From: SKHV01 sp963678565
Lineage (GTDB): Bacteria; Bacteroidota; Bacteroidia; Bacteroidales; Prolixibacteraceae
Length of the DNA stretch: 64,000 bases
Direction: 5' to 3'
Assembly: GCA_963678565.1 (NCBI GenBank)
Contig: OY782875.1
Span: forward strand, 62,001 to 126,000
Under the pieces are notes generated by a model, which worked only from the letters and a program-made list of their open reading frames with translations, was not told where the DNA came from and did not search any database. Shown here piece after piece: positions 1 through 8,888 of this stretch (position 1 is its first letter; every line of letters starts with the position of its first letter). A program made the position numbers and the translations under genes.

Positions 1-35
1 CAACAAAAAACCCGATTTATTCCAATTTTTAATAT

Positions 36-73
36 AAAAAATGGCGATTTGAATATTCAAATCGCCATTTTTT
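36..73. terminator. Bidirectional hairpin terminator
   Basis: A perfect palindrome centred at 54/55 has arms that begin with an A-run and end with a T-run, so it can terminate on either strand. It lies just past the stop of the minus-strand VOC gene and would also end whatever plus-strand gene lies left of the window. Confidence 0.85.
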
Positions 74-86
74 CTTTCTTGATCAA

Positions 87-1154
87 TCAGTCTTTTACTT
101 TTTTGATACTAAATAAACTCAACATCCATTTCGGAAGTGGTTTGTCCATTCCTCGCTTCTTCAAATTTAAGTACCATCCCCATTTTTCCATGAGTGGTAC
201 TTTATAGGTTTCAACAAACTCAATCAAAGTACCCTCAGGAGCTTGTATGTAAGCAAAATTACCTGCAGCTTCTCCCATATCGAAAACCTCACCCGCTTCG
301 GTACTGTCAACCGTAAACGGAAAACCTTTCTCTTTAACTTCTGCGCGCAATTCATCCATACCAACAATATCGAAACACAAATGAATAAAACCTGGGTCTC
401 CCCAAATACGACCGTTAAAAATATCAACCGGCTCACGATCGAGCACTTGAACCAACTCAATGGTTGAAGGACCGAACAAAGGGCTAAATGCACCGCTAGC
501 TTTTTGCGATGATTTCAATAAAACACGGCGAAATTTATTTAACGATCCGGGAATACCTTTCCAATCTTCAAACACCCCTTCCACATCGTAAACCACTTGG
601 TCGTAATTTAAAATATCGCGATATACTTTTAAACTTTCTTCTACATCTTTTACACCAATAACAGTCCCAAATACACCACCATTAACTTCTTTGGTCTTTT
701 TAAGAATATAGGAATCCTGAACAAATTCCCACAAATTTCCATAAACATCTTTTACATAGAAATGCGGACTTCCAACGGGGTCGCTGGTGACATCGGTGAG
801 TAGATTTAATCCTTTTGCTTTGAAATCGTTGTATGTTTTCTTGACATCGTTGGTTTTCATTTTACCAGTAACAATTCCTAAATCGCCCATCTGTACCATA
901 AAAGGTGCTTTCACGGGTGTTTTTCCGGTATGCTGCCAAATTTCAAAACCACCTCCACCTTGCATGTTCACTGCTAATATCGCATGTCGCTCACGGGGTT
1001 TTCCTTCGGTATGTGCCAACATTAATTCGGCCGTTGCTTTCTCGTCAAAGATCTTTACATTCATATTAAAGTTTTGACGGTACCATTTAAATCCATCGTG
1101 AACATTTTCAACACCAACTCCAAGCTGCTGAATTCCATTTATTCTTTTTGCCAT
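87..1154 (-). CDS. VOC (glyoxalase/dioxygenase-fold) protein, two domains
   Basis: The 355-residue protein contains two vicinal-oxygen-chelate modules, roughly residues 5-150 and 160-320. Each opens with a segment such as IQQLGVGVENVHDGFKWY or VFGTVIGVKDVEESLKVY and ends in a metal-ligand-type strand (NLWEFVQ, GTLIEFVE). This tandem arrangement occurs in extradiol-dioxygenase and hydroxyphenylpyruvate-dioxygenase relatives and in uncharacterised lactoylglutathione-lyase-like proteins. There is no signal peptide, so it is cytoplasmic. It lies 18 nt downstream of a short-chain dehydrogenase on the same strand and is probably co-transcribed with it. The substrate cannot be read from the sequence. 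Confidence 0.85.
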   Translation of the reverse strand: MAKRINGIQQLGVGVENVHDGFKWYRQNFNMNVKIFDEKATAELMLAHTEGKPRERHAILAVNMQGGGGFEIWQHTGKTPVKAPFMVQMGDLGIVTGKMKTNDVKKTYNDFKAKGLNLLTDVTSDPVGSPHFYVKDVYGNLWEFVQDSYILKKTKEVNGGVFGTVIGVKDVEESLKVYRDILNYDQVVYDVEGVFEDWKGIPGSLNKFRRVLLKSSQKASGAFSPLFGPSTIELVQVLDREPVDIFNGRIWGDPGFIHLCFDIVGMDELRAEVKEKGFPFTVDSTEAGEVFDMGEAAGNFAYIQAPEGTLIEFVETYKVPLMEKWGWYLNLKKRGMDKPLPKWMLSLFSIKKVKD

Positions 1155-1172
1155 ATTGAACTAATTTTGCGG

Positions 1173-1967
1173 CTACATCGGTTTGATTTTCTGTGCCAAT
1201 TTATAATAGAGTGCAGGTAAAAATCGTCGAATATGTACCATTAACAATTCTTTACCTCCAACGAGTATCTCTTTCTTCTCTTTTTTTAATCCTTTAAAAA
1301 TAATATTTGCAGCTTTATCGGCTTTCATTCCATTTGCTTGACCGGGATCCATTTCACCATGTTCCTTACCATCTTTATTGATCGCAAATTTTGAAATATT
1401 CGTATCAATTCTTCCGGGAATAAGCATGCTTACCTTGATGTTATGCTTTGCATTTTCGGCCAACACAGTTTCGAAAAAACCATGAAGTGCATGTTTTGAA
1501 GAGGAATATGCACTGCGATAGGGAAAACCAAACTTACCAACCAAACTTGAAACGCCGACTAATTGGCCACCTCCATTTTTAATCATGTGCGGTAAAATTG
1601 CGGTTGCCATTACAACAACGCCAAAATAATTCACCTCCATAATTTTTCGAGTACTTTCAATTTTAGTTTCCACAGCCAACGAGCGCTGACTAATTCCGGC
1701 AAACTGGTAAAGTGCATCCACTTTTTCGCCCGAAGCAAGTGTTTTATCAACGGCATTTTTAATTCCTTCAGCATCCGACATGTCTAAAGGAACGATAACA
1801 GCATCGCTTCCCAGCGATTTAATTTTATCGGCAGTGGCTTGCATTCCAACAGCATCTCTGCCCGAAATTATCAAGCGACAACCTTCCGACGCTAATCGTT
1901 CGGCCAAGGCCTTTCCCATTCCCGATGACGCTCCGGTAATCCAGATTGTTTTTCCGTTAAAATCCAT
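1173..1967 (-). CDS. Short-chain dehydrogenase/reductase
   Basis: This is a 264-residue classical SDR. The N-terminal nucleotide-binding motif is TGASSGMGKA near residue 11, and the catalytic tyrosine and lysine sit in YSSSK near residue 154. An NYFG strand and a PGRIDT segment are also present, as is usual for the family. The length fits a cytoplasmic NAD(P)(H)-dependent oxidoreductase acting on a hydroxyl or keto group. The C-terminal LPALYYKLAQKI resembles membrane-associated DHRS7-like SDRs. It is the first gene of a two-gene minus-strand unit with the VOC protein. The substrate is unknown. Confidence 0.87.
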   Translation of the reverse strand: MDFNGKTIWITGASSGMGKALAERLASEGCRLIISGRDAVGMQATADKIKSLGSDAVIVPLDMSDAEGIKNAVDKTLASGEKVDALYQFAGISQRSLAVETKIESTRKIMEVNYFGVVVMATAILPHMIKNGGGQLVGVSSLVGKFGFPYRSAYSSSKHALHGFFETVLAENAKHNIKVSMLIPGRIDTNISKFAINKDGKEHGEMDPGQANGMKADKAANIIFKGLKKEKKEILVGGKELLMVHIRRFLPALYYKLAQKIKPM

Positions 1968-2248
1968 ACCTGTAACTGATAAAATGAAAGACGAAATTAA
2001 GAAAAATAACCCACCCGCGAAACGCCTAGAAATGAACCAATAAAAATTATATCGATCAAATAAATCATTTATTAAACTACAGAACAGCTATCGTATTGTA
2101 ATTCTAGGTTTTATGAACTTTTTGAATCGTTCGTTATCATATTCAATATCATTCGTATTAAAAGTGTTAAAAAAGGCCTAAATAACTTTTATCACACAAT
2201 TATCATAAAATATTTGCTTATTTTGAGTTACAAATTGAAAGGGGATAT

Positions 2249-3898
2249 ATGAATAAAGTTTGTTTGGGAGAGGCACTTCAGTCTTCAATTAATAAACAGA
2301 AAGACAAAATTGCCTTGAGTTATGTGGGAGAAAAGGCATTAAGTTATTCAGAAATGGGTGAACTTGTGAATCAAGTTAGCGCATGGCTACAATCAAAAGG
2401 AATTTCAAAAGGTGATAAGGTTGCAATTTTAAGTTCGAACCAACCCAATTGGGGCGTAGCTTATTTTGCGATTGCTACAATTGGTGCAATTGCCGTTCCG
2501 ATTTTACCCGATTTTCATAAAAACGAAGTAGAAAATGTTTTGATTCATTCTGAAGCAAAATTATTGTTTGTTTCAGAAGGATTGTACAGCAAAGTTCAAA
2601 CGCTCGAAATTGAATCGTTGCAGCAAATGGTGCTGATCGATCACTGGGCTGAAATAGATAAAGGAACAAGCGTAAAAGAATTAAAGCAATTGCCAACAAT
2701 ACAATTTACCACCGAATTAAAACCGACTGAAGTAGAAGCCGATGATGTTGCATCGATCATTTATACATCGGGAACAACCGGAAAATCAAAAGGGGTAATG
2801 CTTACTCATGAAAATTTGATTTTCGATGCAAGCAATGCAAGTCAGTATCAGGTACTCGGGCCAGAAGATCGAATGCTTTCAATTTTACCATTATCACACA
2901 CTTATGAAAATACGCTTGGTTTAATTATGCCCCTGCTAGGAGGTTCATCGGTTTACTATTTGAAAAAACCGCCTACACCAAGTGTATTATTACCTGCATT
3001 GGCAAAGGTAAAACCAACAATCATGTTGTCGGTTCCTTTGATCATCGAAAAGGTTTATAATTCAAAAGTAAAAGCAACATTTAATCGCAAATTAATCACT
3101 CGTTTACTTTATAAAATTGGATTTTTCAGAAGAATCTTGAACAACCTTGCGGGTAAAAAAGTATACGAATCGTTTGGAGGGTCGCTTAAATTCTTCGGAA
3201 TTGGAGGGTCGAAATTGGCTCCTGAAACAGAGCAATTCTTAATCGACTCGAAGTTTCCCTACGCCATTGGTTACGGTTTAACCGAAACCGCTCCGCTATT
3301 GGCTGGCTTTGGTGCTTTTCAAGGAAAACATCAATCGACCGGACAGGTAATGAATGGTGTAACGCTAAAAATTAATGATCCCGATGCAAAAACCAAAGAA
3401 GGTGAAATTTGGGTGAAAGGGAAAAATGTAATGAAAGGTTACTACAAAGAACCAGCGCTAACCAAAGAGGTTTTAACCGAAGATGGTTGGTTTAAAACTG
3501 GTGATTTAGCAACAATCGATAAAGATGGATTCTTATTCATTAAAGGTCGCTTAAAAAATATGATCGTAAGTGCGAGTGGCGAGAATATTTATCCCGAAGA
3601 AATTGAAGCAATTATCAACCGTTTCCGCTATGTTATTGAGTCGGTTGTGGTTCAGAAAAAAGGCAAATTAGTTGCCATGGTGCATTTTAACAAAGAAGAA
3701 ATAGAGAAAAAGTACCATCATCTTCGCGAACAGGCAAGTCAGTTAGTTGATCAAAAAATCAACGAATTGGCCAAAGAAGTTCAAGACTATGTAAATTCCA
3801 ATGTGAATAAATTTTCAAGAGTTCAATTGGTGGTTGAACAGCCTGAGCCCTTTGAAAAAACAGCAACAAAAAAAATTAAGCGTTTTTTATACTATTAA
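2249..3898 (+). CDS. AMP-forming acyl-CoA synthetase (long-chain type)
   Basis: The 549-residue adenylate-forming enzyme activates a carboxylic acid, most likely a fatty acid, with ATP and CoA. The P-loop-like motif YTSGTTGKSKGVMLTH lies near residue 171, GYGLTETAP near 346, and the hinge region TGDLATIDKDGFLFIKGR near 415 is followed by a GENIYPEEIE C-terminal subdomain motif. The protein ends in TATKKIKRF, whose lysines occupy the place of the usual catalytic lysine. The ATG is preceded by a purine-rich GAAAGGGG. The 281 bp upstream, shared with the divergent SDR gene, show no clear promoter. A strong hairpin terminator follows directly. Confidence 0.9.
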   Translation: MNKVCLGEALQSSINKQKDKIALSYVGEKALSYSEMGELVNQVSAWLQSKGISKGDKVAILSSNQPNWGVAYFAIATIGAIAVPILPDFHKNEVENVLIHSEAKLLFVSEGLYSKVQTLEIESLQQMVLIDHWAEIDKGTSVKELKQLPTIQFTTELKPTEVEADDVASIIYTSGTTGKSKGVMLTHENLIFDASNASQYQVLGPEDRMLSILPLSHTYENTLGLIMPLLGGSSVYYLKKPPTPSVLLPALAKVKPTIMLSVPLIIEKVYNSKVKATFNRKLITRLLYKIGFFRRILNNLAGKKVYESFGGSLKFFGIGGSKLAPETEQFLIDSKFPYAIGYGLTETAPLLAGFGAFQGKHQSTGQVMNGVTLKINDPDAKTKEGEIWVKGKNVMKGYYKEPALTKEVLTEDGWFKTGDLATIDKDGFLFIKGRLKNMIVSASGENIYPEEIEAIINRFRYVIESVVVQKKGKLVAMVHFNKEEIEKKYHHLREQASQLVDQKINELAKEVQDYVNSNVNKFSRVQLVVEQPEPFEKTATKKIKRFLYY

Positions 3899-3902
3899 AC
3901 TC

Positions 3903-3930
3903 AAGAGCAGCTCAACACTGCTCTTTTTTA
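3903..3930 (+). terminator. Rho-independent terminator after the acyl-CoA ligase
   Basis: An 8-bp stem (AAGAGCAG / CTGCTCTT) with a 7-nt loop is followed by a run of six T. It starts 5 nt after the ligase stop codon. Confidence 0.85.
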
Positions 3931-4069
3931 TTAAATCGTTTATTTGCTGTTTGAAAACTGCATTGTTGAACACGCAAATATTCCATCAACTAAACTTTAA
4001 CCGGTGCTCTATGGCACCAATTTACAAGGTACATCATGCATCAAATAGCTCGTATTCGTAAGTTTTCTA

Positions 4070-4225
4070 CTACAATTGTATGTTTTTAGATACCAACAAA
4101 GATTCGTAGGCCTACAGCTAGATGAAACAGCCCCATTACAAATGTTGGTAAGGCTACAGTCGCATGTAATCGCATGCCTGCTACATTTTGTAGAACTACA
4201 ATTAATGCTCCTTAAGTGCTTTTAG
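4070..4225. repeat. 42-bp-phased CTACA element in a 450-bp intergenic region
   Basis: CTACA recurs at 4070, 4112, 4154 and 4196, exactly 42 bp apart. The last three copies are preceded by GTAGGC, GTAAGG or GTAGAA, giving small dyads of the type GTAG-nn-CTACA. The plus frame through the repeats is open from 4049 to a TAG at 4223-4225, but it has no convincing start, so I do not call it a gene. The remainder of 3931-4350 holds only a weak GGTGC/GCACC hairpin at 4003-4018 and nothing else I recognise. Confidence 0.5.
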
Positions 4226-4350
4226 AATTTATTTGTTGCTCAACGGATTTTTATGGCGACTAGGTAGAGGTTTTTTAAATCACCACAAGATGTTTCGATT
4301 GTTTAAACTTCTTACCCATTCATCTGTTTCAATTAATAAATCATTGAAAT

Positions 4351-4809
4351 ATGAAAACGCTCATTTTTTTAGTCATCTTCAACTTTGCACAAAAACAGGA
4401 TACCGTGAAATACAATACATTAAATTCGTTCGAGAAATATGTAATCGAAGAAAAAGGAACTGAACGCGCGTTTACCGGCGAGTACACCGATTTATTTGAA
4501 AAAGGAACCTATGTATGTAAAAAATGCGATGCCCCATTGTATCGCTCCAGTTCAAAGTTTCATTCGGGTTGTGGATGGCCAAGTTTCGACGATGAAATAG
4601 ACGGTGCAGTTAAAAAAACATTAGATGCCGACGGACGCAGGACAGAAATAACATGCAACAATTGTGGCGGGCATTTGGGCCACGTTTTTGTGGGCGAACA
4701 ATTCACCGATAAAAATACCCGGCACTGTGTAAACTCAGTATCCTTAAAGTTTATTCCCGACTCAAAAAAGGAAGAAAAAGAAGAAACAAAGCCTAAAGAG
4801 GAAAAATAA
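4351..4809 (+). CDS. msrB: Peptide methionine-R-sulfoxide reductase MsrB
   Basis: The 152-residue enzyme reduces methionine-R-sulfoxide in proteins. Two zinc-binding CxxC pairs are visible, CKKC near residue 53 and CNNC near 97. So are the GWPSF substrate motif and the catalytic cysteine in RHCVNSVSLKF near residue 128. The N-terminus is short and hydrophobic (MKTLIFLVIFNFAQ), so export or membrane tethering is possible; if this start is wrong, the conserved domain would begin near residue 20. The C-terminus is a Lys/Glu-rich tail not needed by the fold. It is a single-gene unit between the repeat element and mutS. Confidence 0.93.
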   Translation: MKTLIFLVIFNFAQKQDTVKYNTLNSFEKYVIEEKGTERAFTGEYTDLFEKGTYVCKKCDAPLYRSSSKFHSGCGWPSFDDEIDGAVKKTLDADGRRTEITCNNCGGHLGHVFVGEQFTDKNTRHCVNSVSLKFIPDSKKEEKEETKPKEEK

Positions 4810-4887
4810 AATTGCTTTGCGTCTCCGATTGTTGAAAAAAATTTATCAACTTCTCTAAAATTCAATAATTTCACCTATTGAAAGCAT

Positions 4888-4895
4888 TATCTTTG
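4888..4895 (+). promoter_or_regulatory. Candidate mutS promoter (-7 box)
   Basis: TATCTTTG matches the Bacteroidota -7 consensus TAnnTTTG 43 bp before the mutS ATG. No good TTTG -33 element is visible at the expected 19-21 nt spacing. Confidence 0.45.
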
Positions 4896-4938
4896 TTTAC
4901 AATCCAATTGTAAAACATTCAAAAACAGCATCAAATTT

Positions 4939-7557
4939 ATGGCCAAAAAGAAATACGTTGAAACCCCTTTAATGAAACAATATTATGCAATAAAGGAGCA
5001 ACATCCCGATGCCGTTTTATTATTTCGAGTAGGCGATTTTTACGAAACTTTTGGAGAAGATGCAATCAAAGCTTCGGGCATTTTAGGAATTACGCTCACC
5101 AAGCGTGCTAATGGCGCAGCAAGCTATGTTGAATTGGCAGGTTTTCCACACCATGCACTCGATACTTATTTACCAAAATTAGTTCGTGCCGGACAACGCG
5201 TTGCTGTTTGCGAACAATTGGAAGATCCGAAAACCACTAAAAAAATTGTAAAACGTGGCATTACCGAATTGGTAACTCCCGGTGTTTCCATCAACGACAA
5301 TATTTTAAATGTTCGAGAAAACAATTTCTTGGCGTCGGTTCATTTCGATAAAAAAATGGCCGGAGTTGCTTTCTTGGATATCTCGACCGGAGAATATTTA
5401 ACAGCTGAAGGAACTTTCGAATACATCGATAAATTACTCAATTCGTTTCAACCCAAAGAGGTGCTTTATCAGCGGGGAAAAAGCGATGCATTCAACCAAC
5501 ATTTTGGGCACAAATTTTACACCTTCATGCTAGATGACTGGGTTTACACCAGCGACGCAGCAGTTGATCGATTACAACAACACTTCGAAGTAAAGTCGCT
5601 CAAAGGTTTTGGAGTGCATAGTTTGAATTATGGAATTATTGCCTCGGGTGCAATTTTGCATTATCTCGATATTACGCAGCATCACCACATCAAGCACATT
5701 TCAAATCTAGCCAGAATTGAAGAAGACCGCTACGTATGGCTCGATCGGTTTACTGTTCGCAACCTCGAATTGGTGCATCCTCTAAACGAAGGTGGAAAAA
5801 CATTGGCAAGCGTGATAGATAAAACGCTAACGCCAATGGGTGCTCGCATGATGCGACGTTGGATTACCTTCCCGCTTAAGAATGTAAGCGCCATTAACAA
5901 TCGATTAAATGTGGTCGATCGTTTCATTGAATTGCCCGAATTAAAAGATCAATTAGATGAAAGTGTTGCCGAATTGGGCGATTTAGAACGTTTGATTTCG
6001 AAGGTTGCAGTACAACGCATCAATCCTCGTGAAGTGGTGCAACTAAAGAATGCGCTTTCGGTAATTGATCCCATCAAACAACTTTGCGAAGCTTCTGAAG
6101 ATGCTACTTTAAAAAGCTATGCAGATCAATTAAATCCGTGTAAAACAATTTACGAGCGAATTGAAAAAGAGTTGCAGCCCGATCCACCCACCCTCATCAA
6201 TAAAGGCAATGTAATTGCCAATGGTGTGAATGCAGAATTAGATGAATTAAGAGAAATCAAATCGACCGGTAAAAACTTTCTGCTTAAAATGCAGGAGCGA
6301 GAAATTACTGAAACCGGGATCACTTCTTTAAAAATTGCTTTCAACAATGTATTTGGTTACTACATTGAGGTACGAAACACCCACAAAGATAAAGTACCCG
6401 AAAATTGGATTCGTAAGCAAACCTTAGTTTCGGCAGAAAGATATATTACCGAGGAACTGAAAGAATACGAAGCTAAAATATTGGGGGCTGAAGAAAAAAT
6501 ACAAGCCATTGAAGCAAAGCTTTACAACGAATTGGTAATTGCACTTACCGGATACATACAAGCAATTCAGTTGAATGCAAATATCCTTTCGCAAATTGAT
6601 TGTTTATTATCATTTGCTCGCATTGCAGTTGAAAACGAATATTGCAAACCAATAGTTAACGATTCCAACTCGATCAACATCACCGAAGGACGGCACCCCG
6701 TAATTGAACAACAAATGCCCATTGGTGAAAGTTATATTTCTAACAATGTGCAACTCAATCCCGACGATCAACAAGTGATTATTATAACCGGTCCTAACAT
6801 GGCAGGTAAATCGGCTTTATTGAGACAAACCGCCTTGATTACGCTGATGGCACAAATAGGTTGTTTTGTACCTGCTCAAGCTGCGGAACTAGGCTATATC
6901 GATAAAATATTTACTCGCGTTGGTGCTTCCGATAACATTTCACTGGGCGAATCAACTTTTATGGTAGAGATGAATGAAGCGGCCAGCATTCTGAACAATC
7001 TATCCGATCGAAGTTTGATTCTATTAGACGAACTTGGACGTGGTACAAGCACCTACGATGGAATTTCTATCGCTTGGTCGATTGTTGAATATATTCACGA
7101 ACATCCAACGGCAAAAGCAAAAACACTTTTTGCCACCCACTACCACGAATTAAATGAAATGGAGCACAGCTTTAAGCGAGTGAAAAATTTCAATGTAACG
7201 GTTCGTGAAATAGACAAGAAAATTGTTTTTCTACGCAAATTAGTTCGTGGAGGAAGCAATCATAGTTTTGGTATCCATGTGGCAAAAATGGCCGGAATGC
7301 CCAAAAGTTTAATTCTTCGTTCAGAAGAGATTTTAAAACAATTGGAGGATACCAATCGCAAAGATTCCCTTTCGAAGCCTTTGGAAACCATAAGCACCGA
7401 ACGCGAAGGAATGCAAATGAGCTTCTTTCAATTAGACGATCCGGTGCTGGAGCAAATCAGAGACGAAATTAAAAACCTCGACATCAACAACCTAACTCCT
7501 ATTGAAGCCCTGAACAAATTGAATGAGATTAAAAAAATTACGGGTTTAAAGAGCTAA
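4939..7557 (+). CDS. mutS: DNA mismatch repair protein MutS
   Basis: The 872-residue protein recognises mismatches and recruits MutL. The mismatch-reading Phe-x-Glu motif is present in GDFYETFGEDA near residue 32. The ATPase has Walker A TGPNMAGKSALLRQ near residue 616, Walker B LILLDELGRGTSTYDG near 693, and ATHYHELNEME near 733. Full length and all key motifs indicate a functional MutS1. The C-terminal tail ends in a helical segment typical of the dimerisation domain. Its stop codon overlaps the stop of the convergent histidine kinase by 4 nt. Confidence 0.98.
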   Translation: MAKKKYVETPLMKQYYAIKEQHPDAVLLFRVGDFYETFGEDAIKASGILGITLTKRANGAASYVELAGFPHHALDTYLPKLVRAGQRVAVCEQLEDPKTTKKIVKRGITELVTPGVSINDNILNVRENNFLASVHFDKKMAGVAFLDISTGEYLTAEGTFEYIDKLLNSFQPKEVLYQRGKSDAFNQHFGHKFYTFMLDDWVYTSDAAVDRLQQHFEVKSLKGFGVHSLNYGIIASGAILHYLDITQHHHIKHISNLARIEEDRYVWLDRFTVRNLELVHPLNEGGKTLASVIDKTLTPMGARMMRRWITFPLKNVSAINNRLNVVDRFIELPELKDQLDESVAELGDLERLISKVAVQRINPREVVQLKNALSVIDPIKQLCEASEDATLKSYADQLNPCKTIYERIEKELQPDPPTLINKGNVIANGVNAELDELREIKSTGKNFLLKMQEREITETGITSLKIAFNNVFGYYIEVRNTHKDKVPENWIRKQTLVSAERYITEELKEYEAKILGAEEKIQAIEAKLYNELVIALTGYIQAIQLNANILSQIDCLLSFARIAVENEYCKPIVNDSNSINITEGRHPVIEQQMPIGESYISNNVQLNPDDQQVIIITGPNMAGKSALLRQTALITLMAQIGCFVPAQAAELGYIDKIFTRVGASDNISLGESTFMVEMNEAASILNNLSDRSLILLDELGRGTSTYDGISIAWSIVEYIHEHPTAKAKTLFATHYHELNEMEHSFKRVKNFNVTVREIDKKIVFLRKLVRGGSNHSFGIHVAKMAGMPKSLILRSEEILKQLEDTNRKDSLSKPLETISTEREGMQMSFFQLDDPVLEQIRDEIKNLDINNLTPIEALNKLNEIKKITGLKS

Positions 7558-8888
7558 ATCTCAATTGTAAATACCGTTTCCCCTTTTGTCGATTCGCATT
7601 GAATTGCTCCGCCATGCGCCCGAATAATTTGTCGCGAATGGCTCAAACCAACGCCAGTTCCATTTTCTTTTGTGGTGAAAAAAGGAATAAATACCTGATC
7701 CATCATTTCCTGCGGAATTCCCGAGCCATTGTCGCTTAATACTAATTTCAAACTATTATGCTCACTTTTCTCGGCCTGAATCACTACAGTCACTTTCTCC
7801 TGATTTTCAGCAGCTTCAATGCTATTCTTTACCAAATTAATAACTACCTGAACCAACAACTGCCGATCAATATTCACCTCAAAATCCTCTTTCGGAAATT
7901 TAAATTTCAAATCAACTGTCTCGTCGGAATTGAAGGGAGCAAGTAGAGTAACCAATCCCTGCAAGAAATTAAAAACACCAATTGTTTCCTTATTTACTTT
8001 CGGAACTTGTGTTAATAATCGATACGACTGAACAAAAGTTTTTAAGGCCTGACTTCGCTCTGAAATCACCTCGAGGCCTTGTGTTGTTGATTCAATATCA
8101 TCTTCACTCACACTTTCGAAGTTTTTTTGTTTCCAAATGTGATGCAACGATTGCGCAATTGAAGTTACGGGCGCCAACGAGTTCATTATTTCATGATTCA
8201 TTACCCGAATTAATTTCACCCACGATTCCACTTCTTTTTTTTCTAATTCTCCCTGGATATCTTGTAAAGTTATCAGTTTTACATTCTCATTTTTCAAACT
8301 GATTTCGGTACATAATGTTATTATTTGTGTTTGCTTATTCTCGCGCTGATAAGTAAGCATTACTTTCTGATTGTTTCCAATTTCCTTCAAAGCATGCGCA
8401 AACTTTTCGCTTTTGCTTTCGATCTGCTTAATGTGTGTCAGGTGCTTTAATCCTAATATTTCCAAGGCAGAAGGATTTGCATCGTTGATAAAGCCACGAT
8501 CGGTAAGAATAATAATTCCGGTTTCGATATTCTGCAGAATCACACTAAAATATTGTTCCTTAATTCGACTTTGAACTTTCGTTTCATGCAAAACATTGTT
8601 CAATTCGTTCAAGTTCCCATGTAAGTCGTTGATGATTGCATTTCCGGTATTGATCGGAAAACGTATAGAGTTATCATCATTTTTAATTGATTGTATAAAA
8701 AAGGCTATTTCGCTGTTGGTTTTGTTTAAGAAGTGAACCAAACGAATCAACATCATTAAATCGATTACTGCCAAAATAATTACAATTGAAATTAACTGAG
8801 ATTTAATTGCTAATCCAATGCCAATTGAAAATACAAGAATACACAGTAATTGTGCAAACAATCGTACGTTGAAATGTTTAAAGACCAT
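7554..8888 (-). CDS. Sensor histidine kinase paired with NtrC-type regulator
   Basis: The 444-residue kinase has two adjacent N-terminal membrane helices (about 9-28 and 31-50) with almost no periplasmic loop. A PAS-like domain follows (about 108-212), then an H-box with the phospho-accepting His at 232 in VMNHEIMNSLAP. The ATPase domain shows the N-box QVVINLVKNSIEAAEN, the G1 box DNGSGIP and a G2 box in GTGVGLS. Without an external sensor domain, the signal is probably read in the membrane or cytoplasm. Its start overlaps the end of the upstream response regulator by 11 nt, so the two are translationally coupled. Given the divergent ABC array, it plausibly senses envelope or exporter status (inference). 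Confidence 0.92.
   Translation of the reverse strand: MVFKHFNVRLFAQLLCILVFSIGIGLAIKSQLISIVIILAVIDLMMLIRLVHFLNKTNSEIAFFIQSIKNDDNSIRFPINTGNAIINDLHGNLNELNNVLHETKVQSRIKEQYFSVILQNIETGIIILTDRGFINDANPSALEILGLKHLTHIKQIESKSEKFAHALKEIGNNQKVMLTYQRENKQTQIITLCTEISLKNENVKLITLQDIQGELEKKEVESWVKLIRVMNHEIMNSLAPVTSIAQSLHHIWKQKNFESVSEDDIESTTQGLEVISERSQALKTFVQSYRLLTQVPKVNKETIGVFNFLQGLVTLLAPFNSDETVDLKFKFPKEDFEVNIDRQLLVQVVINLVKNSIEAAENQEKVTVVIQAEKSEHNSLKLVLSDNGSGIPQEMMDQVFIPFFTTKENGTGVGLSHSRQIIRAHGGAIQCESTKGETVFTIEI

Noticed and set aside
4012..4027. Sigma-54 promoter at TGGCACCAATTTACAA
   Set aside because: The -12 part (TACAA) does not match TTGC, and the TGGCAC forms one arm of a small hairpin.
4049..4225. Protein-coding gene through the 42-bp element
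   Set aside because: It is open but short, lacks a convincing start or ribosome site, and the opposite strand is also largely open, as expected from periodic DNA.
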